64,000 nt of DNA from G963701675 sp963701675 (lineage in GTDB: Bacteria; Planctomycetota; Planctomycetia; Gemmatales; Gemmataceae), in the NCBI GenBank assembly GCA_963701675.1, contig OY969623.1, forward strand, positions 5,890,001 through 5,954,000, in the 5' to 3' direction. A program made the translations under genes and the position numbers. Of the stretch, positions 1-8,378 are shown piece by piece. Each line of letters opens with the position of its first letter. Within the stretch, counting starts at the first letter, position 1. The notes under the pieces were generated by a model. The model made no database searches. It saw nothing but the letters and a program-made list of their open reading frames with translations, and was not told the origin of the DNA.

Positions 1-224
1 GGCCCGAGTTCAATGAGGCGTTGACCAAATCGGACGAGATCGAAGTCCCGGTGCAGATCAACGGCAAGGTGCGAAGCAAGGTCACCGTCCCGACGTCAAT
101 TTCGGAAGCCGACCTTAAGGCTGCCGCACTTGCAGAGGACCGGATACGAGGCCTGATTGAAGGCAAGACGGTGCGAAAGACAATCGTCGTGCCGGGAAAG
201 CTGGTGAATATTGTGATCGGATGA
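1..224 (+). CDS. leuS: Leucine--tRNA ligase, C-terminal end (partial)
   Basis: Only the last 74 codons are present; the reading frame is open from base 3 and the gene begins before the window. The residues VPVQINGKVRSK near the start of the visible part are the well-known C-terminal domain signature of bacterial leucyl-tRNA synthetase, the region that contacts tRNA-Leu. The enzyme charges tRNA-Leu with leucine in the cytoplasm. The stop is TGA at 222-224. The next gene begins about 90 bases later behind its own operator-like palindrome, so leuS is probably the last gene of its transcript. Recognition is firm although the catalytic domain is outside the window. Confidence 0.9.
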   Translation, partial: PEFNEALTKSDEIEVPVQINGKVRSKVTVPTSISEADLKAAALAEDRIRGLIEGKTVRKTIVVPGKLVNIVIG

Positions 225-279
225 CCACCGAAGCGTTAACGCACTGCGCCGATGTGGAGAAATCTGACACAATCACGTC

Positions 280-307
280 TTGACATCTGTTCGCATATCT
301 GCGAACA
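280..307 (+). promoter_or_regulatory. Putative -35 box and palindromic operator of the first HigBA-like module
   Basis: A TTGACA hexamer lies at 280-285. Overlapping the expected promoter is a perfect inverted repeat at 288-307, TGTTCGCA and TGCGAACA around a 4-base loop. It ends 7 bases before the toxin ATG at 315. Xre-type antitoxins usually bind such palindromes to repress their own operon, so this is the likely operator. I could not find a convincing -10 box at normal spacing. Confidence 0.55.
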
Positions 308-314
308 ACAATGA

Positions 315-682
315 ATGCCGCGAACGCGAGTGGTGTTCTATCGGGAAGCCGATGGATCGGTGCCGTTGCTGGAATGGTTCGATGGTTGCCGCCGAAAGCC
401 CAGGACAAGTGTCGACTCAAGATCGAACGATTGCGGGCACTAGGGTATGAACTTCGACGGCCTGAAGCCGATTACTTGCGAGACGGAATCTACGAATTAC
501 GCGTCCGACTTCAGAGATTAAACTATCGCATGCTCTATTTCTTTCATGAGAATGTTGCTGCGGTGGTCAGTCACGGCCTGGTGAAGGAACGACAGGTGCC
601 GTCCCGTGAGATAGTCCGCGCGGTGGGCTGTAGATCGCGGTACGTGAAAGAACCGGACCGCCACGCGCATCAGGAGAGCTGA
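315..682 (+). pseudogene. HigB/RelE-like toxin (Gp49/DUF891-type), frameshifted
   Basis: The family N-terminus (VVFYREADGSVPLLEWFDG) is encoded from ATG 315, but the rest (from PPKAQDKC through LRDGIYELRV, NYRMLYFF and VSHGLVKERQVPSREI) lies in another frame. The two halves meet near base 387. Restoring one T (GGTTG to GGTTTG) gives the continuous sequence EWFDGLPPKAQDKC. Intact members of this family are ribosome-dependent mRNA interferases whose partner is the Xre antitoxin that follows 2 bases later. As written the toxin cannot be made whole. It resembles the second copy at 16611 in RRP-AD-LRDGIYELRV and NYR-LYFF. The change may be real inactivation or a one-base sequencing error. Confidence 0.8.
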
Positions 683-684
683 GA

Positions 685-1014
685 ATGGGTAAGAATCGAA
701 AACTGACAACTGATGCAGTCGAAATTCTACATCGACGTTACTACGAAGGCAGGCCCGATCGCTTGGCGATGTTGGAGGAAGCCCGAGCGGAAGATGAGAT
801 CGCGAGGAAGATCTACGGACTGCGGATGAAAGCCGGGTTGACGCAGCGTCAACTCGCCAAGTTGGTCGGCACGACGGCATCGGTCATTTGCCGGCTCGAA
901 GATGCCGATTACGATGGGCATTCATTGGCCATGCTGCGACGGATTGCGGCTGCGGTAGATAAGCGCGTGGAAATTCGGTTCGTTCATGTGAAACGGAAAC
1001 GACTTCCGGCGTGA
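685..1014 (+). CDS. Xre-family antitoxin (HigA-like)
   Basis: This 109-aa protein has a helix-turn-helix of the Xre/Cro type at about residues 44-92 (GLTQRQLAKLVGTTASVICRLEDADYDGHSL). It should neutralise the toxin encoded just upstream and repress the operon through the palindrome at 288-307. Toxin-first order with a 2-base gap is typical of HigBA modules. It shares the block EDADYDGHSL with the antitoxin at 16996. The gene is intact even though its toxin partner is frameshifted. It ends tail-to-tail with the histidine kinase on the other strand with no base between the two stop codons. Confidence 0.85.
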   Translation: MGKNRKLTTDAVEILHRRYYEGRPDRLAMLEEARAEDEIARKIYGLRMKAGLTQRQLAKLVGTTASVICRLEDADYDGHSLAMLRRIAAAVDKRVEIRFVHVKRKRLPA

Positions 1015-3318
1015 TCATGCCGAGAGCTGTCGCAAAGCCGGTTCGAGCCGCGCCAACGCGGCCTCCAAAGCCGCAAGTCCTTCAGCCGCATGAACGAGGT
1101 CACCGGTGTGGCCCATGGTTTCCAGTCGGAGCGCCGCTTCAAACGCCGGCCAGGTGCTGAAGTTGCTGACGGCGCCCTTGAGCGTGTGGGCTGCGAGCTT
1201 GAGTTTATGGGAATCGCCGGCCTTGACCGCCGCACGAACGTTGCCAAGAAGTTTCGGACATTCATCAAGAAAAACGCTGACGAGATCTTTCAGAAGCTCG
1301 ACGTCATGTCCGACGCGCGCGAGGATCGCGGCACGGTCCAGGATGTCGCCGTCCGAGTGGTCGGCGGACAACGGAAGCGGCGGCGCTGAAACCCGAGCCG
1401 GCTGGGCGCCAAGAACGTCGAAGTCGGCGAGCACTTGCGTCAGTTGGCTTGCTCGAATCGGCTTGGAGAGGTAGCCGTCCATTCCCCCGGCCAGGCAGCG
1501 TTCGCGGTCACCTTTCATGGCGTGTGCCGTCATGGCGACAATGGGAGTGTGCCGCCCGGTGTTTGCTTCGCGCTCGCGGATGTGGGCCGTGGCCTCGAGT
1601 CCGTTCATGTTGGGCATTTCCAAGTCCATCAACACCAGGTCGAATGAATCTTGTTCCAGAGCGGCGGTGGCTTCCCGGCCATCGTGGGCGACGATCACTT
1701 CGTGCCCTTGCTTCGCCAAAAGCGACACGGCGAGCTTTTGATTGACAGCATTGTCTTCGGCGAGCAGGACACGAAACCGCCGTGACGGCGCGGGTGGAGT
1801 CGGTATGCCGTCATGATGCACCGGTTTCCGCTCAGGCGGTTTCGCGGATAGCACATCAAGGATGGCATCGAATAAGTCCGATTGCTTGAGGGGTTTCGTC
1901 AAACAACGTGGCACTCCCAGTTCTCGGCAACGCGCGGTGTCACCTTGCCTGGGGGACGACAGCATCATGATGGTTGCCCCGGCGAGGCCGGGCCGACGCC
2001 TGATCTGTTCCGCAACGGCAAAGCCGTCCATCCCCGGCATGAGGGCGTCCATCAACACGAGCGCGAACGGCGTGCCGTCATCTGCCGCCCGCTCAAGTTC
2101 GGCAAGAGCCGTTTCACCGCCGTCGGCCACGGTAGGATGCATGCTCCACGTTGTAAGTAATTCACGGAGAATCTGGCGGTTCGTCGAGTTATCGTCGACG
2201 ACTAACACACGCAGCCCATCCAGCCCTTCCGGCTCCAACGTGGATGAACTCGCCGTGGGCTTCTGAGAAACGCCGACTCGCGCCGTAAAATGGAACGTGC
2301 TCCCTTTACCTACCTCGCTTTCCACCCACAGGCGTCCACCCATTAGTTGAACTAATCGGGACGAAATCGTCAGGCCGAGGCCCGTGCCCCCGAATTGGCG
2401 TGCTGTTGAAGTCTCGGCCTGAGTGTACGGTTCGAAAATCCGTGCCACGCGCTCCGGCGAGATTCCGATTCCGGTGTCCTTCACGAAAAAATGCAGACTG
2501 ATGGACGAGGACGGTTCCTTTTTCCGATTCGCTCGGTCGCCGGCGTCGTTCAGCTTCTCAACGCGGATGACAATTTCGCCCTGCTCGGTGAACTTCAGCG
2601 CATTGCCGATCAGATTGGTGAGGATCTGCCGGAGTCGGCCCCAGTCGGCGTGAAGTGTGTCGGGCACATCTGTGGCGACGTCCAATGCAAGCTCCAGATC
2701 CTTTTCGTCGGCGCGCATCGCCAGGGACCGCATCGCATCGGCTAGCCCGTCGCGGAGATTGAAATCGAATGGGTCGAGGTCGAGTTTGCCCGCCTCGATC
2801 TTGGAAAAATCCAAAATGTCGTTTAGAAGGGTGAGAAGCGACTCGGCCGAGGACTTCACTATTTGGAGATACTCACGCTGTTCCGGCGCCAGGTTGGTTT
2901 CGAGAGCCAACTCCGTCATGCCGAGAATGCCGTTCATGGGCGTGCGGATGTCGTGACTCATGTCGGCAAGGAACGCACTTTTCGACCGGGTGGCCGATTC
3001 GGCTGCAGCCTTCTGGCGCGTGACCTCTGCATTGAACCGCTCGAGAATCGACACATGCGCCAAGAGCAATGTGCTCGTATCGAGCGTGCGGGTTCCGGTA
3101 GCGGAGTCGACGGAGATCGCCGCGGGAACCTGTTCGCCGGCGCGTTCGCAGAGCCGTTGGACGGCGTGAGCAATTCGACAGTCGGAGGAAAGCGAGATCT
3201 CGGCGGACGCGGATAAGTCAACCGGTTGTGTGGGTAACTCGGCGAGAGTCGAGTCCAGCGTCAAATGGTTGAAGATGCCCGGAAACATGGCCGGCCTCTT
3301 TCGAGACGCTAGCACCAT
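1015..3318 (-). CDS. BarA-like hybrid sensor histidine kinase with two receivers and an HPt domain
   Basis: This 767-aa protein carries a complete phosphorelay. It has a short unrecognised N-terminus (1-100) and a HisKA dimerisation domain with phospho-accepting H122 in SHDIRTPMNG. A HATPase domain follows (N-box near 239, DTGIGI 281-286, GGTGLGL 310-316). Receiver 1 has D424 in LVLMDALMPGMDG, receiver 2 has D565 in LVLMDLEMPNMNG, and a C-terminal HPt domain has H711 in AAHTLKGA. No transmembrane helix is visible, so it probably senses a cytoplasmic cue or a partner. ATG 3318 is used; an in-frame ATG at 3288 (MFPGIF) is possible. No cognate DNA-binding regulator is adjacent. Confidence 0.93.
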   Translation of the reverse strand: MVLASRKRPAMFPGIFNHLTLDSTLAELPTQPVDLSASAEISLSSDCRIAHAVQRLCERAGEQVPAAISVDSATGTRTLDTSTLLLAHVSILERFNAEVTRQKAAAESATRSKSAFLADMSHDIRTPMNGILGMTELALETNLAPEQREYLQIVKSSAESLLTLLNDILDFSKIEAGKLDLDPFDFNLRDGLADAMRSLAMRADEKDLELALDVATDVPDTLHADWGRLRQILTNLIGNALKFTEQGEIVIRVEKLNDAGDRANRKKEPSSSISLHFFVKDTGIGISPERVARIFEPYTQAETSTARQFGGTGLGLTISSRLVQLMGGRLWVESEVGKGSTFHFTARVGVSQKPTASSSTLEPEGLDGLRVLVVDDNSTNRQILRELLTTWSMHPTVADGGETALAELERAADDGTPFALVLMDALMPGMDGFAVAEQIRRRPGLAGATIMMLSSPRQGDTARCRELGVPRCLTKPLKQSDLFDAILDVLSAKPPERKPVHHDGIPTPPAPSRRFRVLLAEDNAVNQKLAVSLLAKQGHEVIVAHDGREATAALEQDSFDLVLMDLEMPNMNGLEATAHIREREANTGRHTPIVAMTAHAMKGDRERCLAGGMDGYLSKPIRASQLTQVLADFDVLGAQPARVSAPPLPLSADHSDGDILDRAAILARVGHDVELLKDLVSVFLDECPKLLGNVRAAVKAGDSHKLKLAAHTLKGAVSNFSTWPAFEAALRLETMGHTGDLVHAAEGLAALEAALARLEPALRQLSA

Positions 3319-3712
3319 TCAAGTGTGGTTTCGATTGTACATTTTGCCACGCCGCTCGCGGATAAGGGAGCATTTTCTTGGAATTCTTGACGACTGGAGC
3401 CGTGAACGTGAGAAACCGTGTGAAATCTGACAAACCGTTACGCATTGGATCGCTTATAGCGTGAGGTCACGGTCTCCGCCTTTGACAGGTCGTGACAGAT
3501 ATGCCAGGTGTGCCTTGCCCGCCTTCCCAAGATTCTCACCGCTGAAATCCTTTCGCCGCGACGTTCCGCTAGAGTGTGCCGAACTAGAGGATTGAACGCA
3601 ACCCATGCGATTGCCTCGCTCGGCAAGACCTGGATATGCCGAGAGGCCGATGCCACCGCGATTTGGGTCGCGGCCTCGGGGGCCGACATCCCGAACGCAT
3701 CTCCAGGAACCA
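3319..3712. other. Divergent intergenic region, 394 bp
   Basis: This gap separates the histidine kinase (leftward) from the outer-membrane protein (rightward), so it must hold promoters for both. I see no convincing RNA gene, palindrome or conserved small ORF in it. TTGACA at 3483-3488 could be a -35 element for the rightward gene but has no clear -10 partner. An in-frame extension of the rightward gene back to 3605 exists but lacks coding character. Confidence 0.4.
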
Positions 3713-4858
3713 ATGTTCAAGAAAGGATTCTACATGCTCCGCACGAATGGAAGGTTCCGTCGGTTCGCGGCCGCGGTGGGCGGCCTGGCTTTGGGGTGCC
3801 TTGCCGGCCCCGTTTGGGCGCAACAGCCCGCCGCCATTCCGCCGTCACAGCCGGCGCAATCTCCGGCGAAGGGCGCCGTCATTGTGCAACCCGCCCCCAT
3901 TAATGGCCAGGGCGGCGGATGGGTGAAGTCCGATTGTTGCGAGTCTGCGAACGCCTGCCAAGAGGATTGCGGACACGGCGGCGGCGGCCTGACTGCCGGC
4001 GCCGCGTTCTATTACATCAAGCCGGTTTGGACTTCGAATCAAGCGTTCTTTACCACGCCGATCGACGCCGACGGCCCGCTCGTTCAAACCGATTTCGATT
4101 ATGGCTACACCTTTTCGCCGGCCATATGGCTTGGATACGGCCCGCAGGAAGGCGTTCGCGCGCGCGTTCGCTGGTTCCGATATCAACAAAACGAAAGCCT
4201 GACCAGCGTGAACGACGGCACGACTTTCATCCTTTCCGCCATTCCGCTTGGGCTCGGAAATGCCTCGACGGCCGCGGGCGATGAACTGTTTTTCGGCAGC
4301 GCTTTGAAACTTGAAACGTGGGACTTCGAAGTCACCAATAGCTGCTGCGGCGATCATTGGAATCTCCTGGTGTCCGGCGGCGTTCGCTATGCCCATATCC
4401 GCCAGAACTACCGAACCGTGGAGATCCCTTCCGAAACCCCCGATGCCTTTGATCAGGTATGGTCCGGCCACGGGTTCAACGGCCTCGGCCCGACAGTAGC
4501 CCTGCAAGCGCGTCGCGCCGTCGGTGGTGGTGGACTCGGCGTCTACGCCATCGCGCGCGGATCATTGCTTTGGGGTGACAGCGGCCAATCGGTGGTTGAA
4601 ATCCTCAACGGCAATGTCGACGCCCCGGTAGAAGCCTCGACCAACCGCGACAAGATCGTCTCCAACGGCGAACTCGAAGTCGGCGGTGAATTCAGCCGCA
4701 ACCGTGGCCGTAGCAATGTGTTTGTACGAGCCGGTTTCGTCGCGCACGGCTGGTTCGGCGTCGGCAACTCCGCCAACGTCGGCGACCTCCCGACGCTCGA
4801 TAACAACGCCGATCTTGGCTTCTTCGGTTTGACTGTGGCAGCCGGCATCAATTACTAG
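3713..4858 (+). CDS. BBP7/Lpg1974-like outer-membrane beta-barrel protein
   Basis: This is a secreted protein of about 381 aa. A signal peptide with basic residues followed by a hydrophobic stretch ends in VWAQQ at about residue 36. A Pro/Gln-rich linker, a Cys-containing patch (SDCCESANACQEDCGHGGGG) and an alternating beta-barrel-like body follow, with motifs such as FYYIKPVW, PAIWLGYG and the terminal LGFFGLTVAAGINY. This architecture matches the planctomycete BBP7 or Lpg1974-type outer-membrane family, probably structural or porin-like. ATG 3713 is preferred because AGGAA lies just upstream; ATG 3734 is an alternative. A strong hairpin with a T run follows at 4891. Confidence 0.75.
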   Translation: MFKKGFYMLRTNGRFRRFAAAVGGLALGCLAGPVWAQQPAAIPPSQPAQSPAKGAVIVQPAPINGQGGGWVKSDCCESANACQEDCGHGGGGLTAGAAFYYIKPVWTSNQAFFTTPIDADGPLVQTDFDYGYTFSPAIWLGYGPQEGVRARVRWFRYQQNESLTSVNDGTTFILSAIPLGLGNASTAAGDELFFGSALKLETWDFEVTNSCCGDHWNLLVSGGVRYAHIRQNYRTVEIPSETPDAFDQVWSGHGFNGLGPTVALQARRAVGGGGLGVYAIARGSLLWGDSGQSVVEILNGNVDAPVEASTNRDKIVSNGELEVGGEFSRNRGRSNVFVRAGFVAHGWFGVGNSANVGDLPTLDNNADLGFFGLTVAAGINY

Positions 4859-5794
4859 ACGCACTGCCGATTGTAACGAACCCACATTCCAGCCCGCGGC
4901 GCGAGCGGACGTTCTGCTCGCAACGCCGCGGGCTGGTGCGTTTTCATCGGGCGTGAGCACGCCGCGCCAAAGCAGGAAAAGCAACAAGCCGCCCAGAAGC
5001 AAGCGATAGACGATGAACACGTAGGTTGTTCTAGTCTTCAAGTACGCAAGTAGAAAAGCGATGGATAGGTATCCGACCATGCCGGATACGATCGTGGCGA
5101 GCGCCAGGTTCAACACATCAGTTTCCGTCCGCAAGAGTTCATTCCCTTGCTTGATGAGTTTGTAAACGCAGGCGGCGAATACCGACGGCAACGACAACAG
5201 AAACGAGAAGCGTGCCGCGGTTTCTCGGTTCATTCCGGCGAACAAGCCGGCGGTAATGGTAACGCCCGAGCGCAACGCGCCCGGTACCAATGCCAGCGCC
5301 TGAGCGGCGCCGACCGCCACGGCATCGGCCCACCGAATGTCTGACAGGGTCTTGAGGCCTCGCCCTGAACGGACGCGCCGACGCAGAAACGCCTCCGCAA
5401 AGATCAACAGAATCGCGAGTCCGATCGCCGCGCCGCTGATGACATACAGGGAACGCCAATGGTCCTCAATGTACTCCTCAAAGATCACGCCGCAGACCAC
5501 GATGGGAATAGTCCCGACGATGATCATCCAGGCAAGTTTCGCGTTCGTCGTACCGAGCGGTGAGCCGCTGCGCAGTCCGCCGAACCAATCCGCCGCCAGG
5601 CGACGGATGTCGGACGAAAAGTAGATCAGCACCGCGGCAAGCGTGCCGGCTTGAATGACGGCGGTAAATGCGGCCCCGGGATCTTCCCAGCCGAGAAGCG
5701 CTGGAATCACTCGCAAATGCGCGGTGCTGCTGATCGGTAGAAACTCGGTTAGCCCCTGCACAATGCCGAGCACGACGGATCGTATCCAACTCAT
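4562..5794 (-). CDS. uppP: Undecaprenyl-diphosphatase (BacA/UppP family), with overlong antisense tail
   Basis: The first 280 residues form a polytopic membrane protein of the family that recycles undecaprenyl pyrophosphate to the phosphate for peptidoglycan and other envelope glycans. Motif 1, GLTEFLPISSTAH (14-26), is intact. Motif 2 reads PGALRSG (171-177), where the family has PGxSRSG, so the first serine is Leu174 (TTG in place of TCG). Beyond residue 280 the frame runs on for about 130 aa with no membrane character, antisense to the last 297 bases of the outer-membrane protein. A one- or two-base shift near 4950-4975 would end the protein at TGA 4946-4944. The start ATG 5794 overlaps the stop of the SDR gene (ATGA), implying translational coupling. 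Confidence 0.85.
   Translation of the reverse strand: MSWIRSVVLGIVQGLTEFLPISSTAHLRVIPALLGWEDPGAAFTAVIQAGTLAAVLIYFSSDIRRLAADWFGGLRSGSPLGTTNAKLAWMIIVGTIPIVVCGVIFEEYIEDHWRSLYVISGAAIGLAILLIFAEAFLRRRVRSGRGLKTLSDIRWADAVAVGAAQALALVPGALRSGVTITAGLFAGMNRETAARFSFLLSLPSVFAACVYKLIKQGNELLRTETDVLNLALATIVSGMVGYLSIAFLLAYLKTRTTYVFIVYRLLLGGLLLFLLWRGVLTPDENAPARGVASRTSARAAGWNVGSLQSAVRLVIDAGCHSQTEEAKIGVVIERREVADVGGVADAEPAVRDETGSYKHIATATVAAEFTADFEFAVGDDLVAVGRGFYRGVDIAVEDFNHRLAAVTPKQ
4891..4944 (+). terminator. Intrinsic terminator-like hairpin
   Basis: An inverted repeat pairs AGCCCGCGGCG plus CGAGC (4891-4906) with GCTCG plus CGCCGCGGGCT (4916-4934). It is a 16-bp stem with a 3-base bulge, and TTTT follows at 4941-4944. 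It sits about 30 bases after the outer-membrane protein stop, between convergent genes, and probably ends that transcript. The apparent uppP reading frame passes straight through it. Confidence 0.75.
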
Positions 5795-6633
5795 TCGTGT
5801 CTTCCGTCTTCCGCCGTTGGAGTAGCGCGCGAATGGTCGGGTGGGAACTTCCAAGCGAGGATGGAATCACCGATCCAGCGTCGCAGCATATCGTCGAACG
5901 TCAGCAACGGCCCGGTGAACCCCGGCAACAGGGCCTTAGAACGGCGTCGTCCTATCACGCGCATGATGTGGTCGACACATTTTTCGACAGGCCAGATGCG
6001 GAAAGGCGGCGGTGGCGGCTCTTTCCACGGTTCGCCATCGGGACCTATCACACGATCCCGCAGCGGCGTATCCACAAACCCCGGTGAAATGACCCCCACA
6101 TGGACGCCGAACCTCCCCAATTCGAGCCGTAAGGCGTCGTAAAGGCCCTGAATCGCGAACTTGCTGGCACTATAAATCGCGTACGATGGAATGCCGCGCA
6201 GCCCCGTGAGGCTGCTAACGGCGATCAACGACCCGCGCGTCTTCCGGATGTGCGGTATGGCGTAGTAGGTGGCGTACATAGTGCCGAAAAAGTTGACGCG
6301 CATCACTCGTTCCATCGCAGCCAGATCGGAACCTTCAAAGTAGGCACGCATCGACAGGCCGGCCGAGTTCACGAGCACGTCAAGCTGGCCAAAACGATCA
6401 ACGGTGGTCTGGACCGCTCGGGCGCATTGAGGGGCTTCGTTGACATCGGTCTGGATCGCGATCGCCTCCACGCCGAGCGCTTTGATGGAACGGACGACGT
6501 CGGCCAGCGCCTCGGCATTGCGCGCGGCAACGGCCACGCGCATGCCGCTGCTTGCGAGCCGTAACGCGGTGGCCTGGCCAATGCCGGATGAGCCTCCGGT
6601 GACTAATGCCACTTTTGTAGTGAGAGAAGCCAT
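5791..6633 (-). CDS. Short-chain dehydrogenase/reductase
   Basis: This classical SDR of 280 aa has the NAD(P)-binding motif TGGSSGIG (12-19), VNSAG (88-92), and the catalytic Ser at about 140-141 with Y154-x3-K158 (YSASK). The substrate cannot be read from sequence. A Pro-rich loop (PPPPPF) and a basic tail resemble membrane-associated SDRs. An open frame extends upstream, but ATG 6633 gives the expected family N-terminus MASLTTKVALVTGG. It is coupled by an ATGA overlap to uppP downstream, which suggests a role in lipid or envelope metabolism; that is inference from position only. Confidence 0.9.
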   Translation of the reverse strand: MASLTTKVALVTGGSSGIGQATALRLASSGMRVAVAARNAEALADVVRSIKALGVEAIAIQTDVNEAPQCARAVQTTVDRFGQLDVLVNSAGLSMRAYFEGSDLAAMERVMRVNFFGTMYATYYAIPHIRKTRGSLIAVSSLTGLRGIPSYAIYSASKFAIQGLYDALRLELGRFGVHVGVISPGFVDTPLRDRVIGPDGEPWKEPPPPPFRIWPVEKCVDHIMRVIGRRRSKALLPGFTGPLLTFDDMLRRWIGDSILAWKFPPDHSRATPTAEDGRHE

Positions 6634-6743
6634 GGAGAGATTGTAGAGTAGGACGCGGAGATGGGGATGTGCGAGGTTGTTCGCCTTGTTCCCGAACCGG
6701 AGTTCGGCACCGAGGAGCGACCAGCCACGAAGATCCGCGGGAC

Positions 6744-8378
6744 TTAAAACATCCGAGTGCAGAACTCGCGAATCACGGGTTCGGGAAATAGGCAGAAAGC
6801 GTAGTCGCGCCGCGAGAGAACGGCATATGCGTCTAATCTGGCTTCGCACGATTTCAATGCTTGGTCGGTGTCGTGCCTGGCCGGGGCAACGCTCGGTCGA
6901 AGTGCAGCGGTAAGCGCGCGCAATTCGTGAAACCGGTCCCGTCGTTCGCTCGGCGAACCGGCCGGTCGTTCGATCCAAACCTGTTTTTCCCGCGCGAGCC
7001 TGGCTAGCGAGGAGTCGGCGTCGGTCGGTAAGTGCCGCTGCGGGTTCCAATGCAGGTCTCGAAGCTCACGGGCGAGTTGATTGCACGCGGCGCGAGACAT
7101 GGCCAGTTTCGGGAAAGGCAATCGAAGGGTTCCGGAAACCACGACGAACGCGGGTGGCTCAAGGCAGTAGAACTCGCGCATGATGTCGTCGGTAAGCTCG
7201 TCGTAGCGAGCGCCGCCAATCCCATGGATAAACAAGTCGCCGAGCATGAGTCGGGCAAAGAGCGTGTTTGTAAGCGCGCGCGGCCGAATCTTGTACGGCG
7301 TCGTGATCAGTGCGGAGTCGTGCACGCCGAGCGAGTCCTTACCGACCCGAAGTTCGACGGCCTTGCCGGCAGGGCGCGCCAGGAGCCGGCCGCGGTGGGT
7401 ATCGCCGGATCGCCAGGCCCAGAACGGGGTCTCCAACCAGTCGCCATCGGCCGCCAGATCCGGTACAGGGTGCGAACGACTGCGGAGGCCGTGACGTCGG
7501 CGGTATGCATGGAGGCAACGGTTGTGAATGGCGTGGAAACGAGGAAGTTCCGTCAGAAGGTGCCACGTAAACCACGTGAACGGCTCGGATTCAGCCAGCC
7601 GACTGATCGGCAATTCCAAGTTGTGACAACCCCATGTCGTTTCCAGCGCTCGCCTCCCGGCCGCCACGCGCTCGCCGAAAAGCCGTGTTCGGCCGACATG
7701 TCGACCGACGAGTCTCCAATACGAAGCCATCAGCGGTTCCCAGCCCCAACCCTCGAGCGCAGCACAGACACGATCGGCGAACTGGGAAAACACGTCCTCG
7801 TCGTTCACCGTCCATTCTTCATACGGCGCTTCGCCCGCCCATTGGTTGAACGGAATGGGTGTCGCGCGGTAATCGACCGGTAACACGGTAGTCGGACGGC
7901 GCGGGTCGATTCGCGAGTCCCATGCAGGAACGGATATCGCCGCGGATTTGCCGATGTCGTTGTCGATGATGAGATTGACGGGCGTCAATCGATGCCGACG
8001 AGCGAGACCGTTCAGTGCGAAATGCTTGATCCAGACGCCGGGATGGAAAAGTTCCGGCTGATGTCCGGCGAGAACGATGGAGGCGCCGTCCCAGTCAGGA
8101 ACGGTTTCGCCGGATTCAGCAAGATAGTCGCGCGCCGCAGTAAGTGCCACTTGCCGTGCATCGCGTCGCAAATCCACGAGCGGCCGGCCCAGGATAGAAA
8201 TGTTGGATTGGTGGAGTAGTTGGCGATTTTTGGTGAGGAGTTGTTCAACCGCATCCAGCGACGGTTCGATCAGAACCGCGCCGTCTGCCTCGGGAGCACG
8301 CAGCAGGCGATGGGCGATCACCGACAACGCTCCGGCGCCCGGCTGCCCGAATGACAAGACGACGGTGTAAACACGCAT
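6744..8378 (-). CDS. Uncharacterised 544-aa protein, possibly distantly BshC-like
   Basis: I do not recognise a firm family. Near residue 105 the segment VLAGHQPELFHPGVWIKHFA recalls the GQQ-GL-GGPLYTLYK segment of BshC, the cysteine-adding enzyme of bacillithiol synthesis, and the length is similar, but this is weak. The remainder is soluble, Arg/Trp rich and has no signal peptide. The segment IHGIGGARYDELTDDIMREFY is the best-formed later motif. It starts inside the 3' end of the glycosyltransferase gene (61-base overlap) and sits upstream of an SDR and uppP, so an envelope or lipid-linked role is possible. Confidence 0.55.
   Translation of the reverse strand: MRVYTVVLSFGQPGAGALSVIAHRLLRAPEADGAVLIEPSLDAVEQLLTKNRQLLHQSNISILGRPLVDLRRDARQVALTAARDYLAESGETVPDWDGASIVLAGHQPELFHPGVWIKHFALNGLARRHRLTPVNLIIDNDIGKSAAISVPAWDSRIDPRRPTTVLPVDYRATPIPFNQWAGEAPYEEWTVNDEDVFSQFADRVCAALEGWGWEPLMASYWRLVGRHVGRTRLFGERVAAGRRALETTWGCHNLELPISRLAESEPFTWFTWHLLTELPRFHAIHNRCLHAYRRRHGLRSRSHPVPDLAADGDWLETPFWAWRSGDTHRGRLLARPAGKAVELRVGKDSLGVHDSALITTPYKIRPRALTNTLFARLMLGDLFIHGIGGARYDELTDDIMREFYCLEPPAFVVVSGTLRLPFPKLAMSRAACNQLARELRDLHWNPQRHLPTDADSSLARLAREKQVWIERPAGSPSERRDRFHELRALTAALRPSVAPARHDTDQALKSCEARLDAYAVLSRRDYAFCLFPEPVIREFCTRMF

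Noticed and set aside
280..310. Complete sigma-70 promoter for the first HigBA pair
   Set aside because: TTGACA is present but no acceptable -10 box lies 15-19 bases downstream.
115..420. Long open frames antisense to real genes throughout the window
   Set aside because: High GC content leaves many long frames on both strands; those without family motifs, proper starts or domain structure were treated as shadows.
3440..3500. Promoter boxes before the outer-membrane protein gene
   Set aside because: TTGACA at 3483-3488 has no matching -10, and it is more than 200 bases from the chosen start.
4562..4858. A genuine overlapping antisense gene under the outer-membrane protein
   Set aside because: The residues past the last UppP helix have no membrane or family character and are the complement of a well-formed beta-barrel gene. 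A missed stop is simpler.
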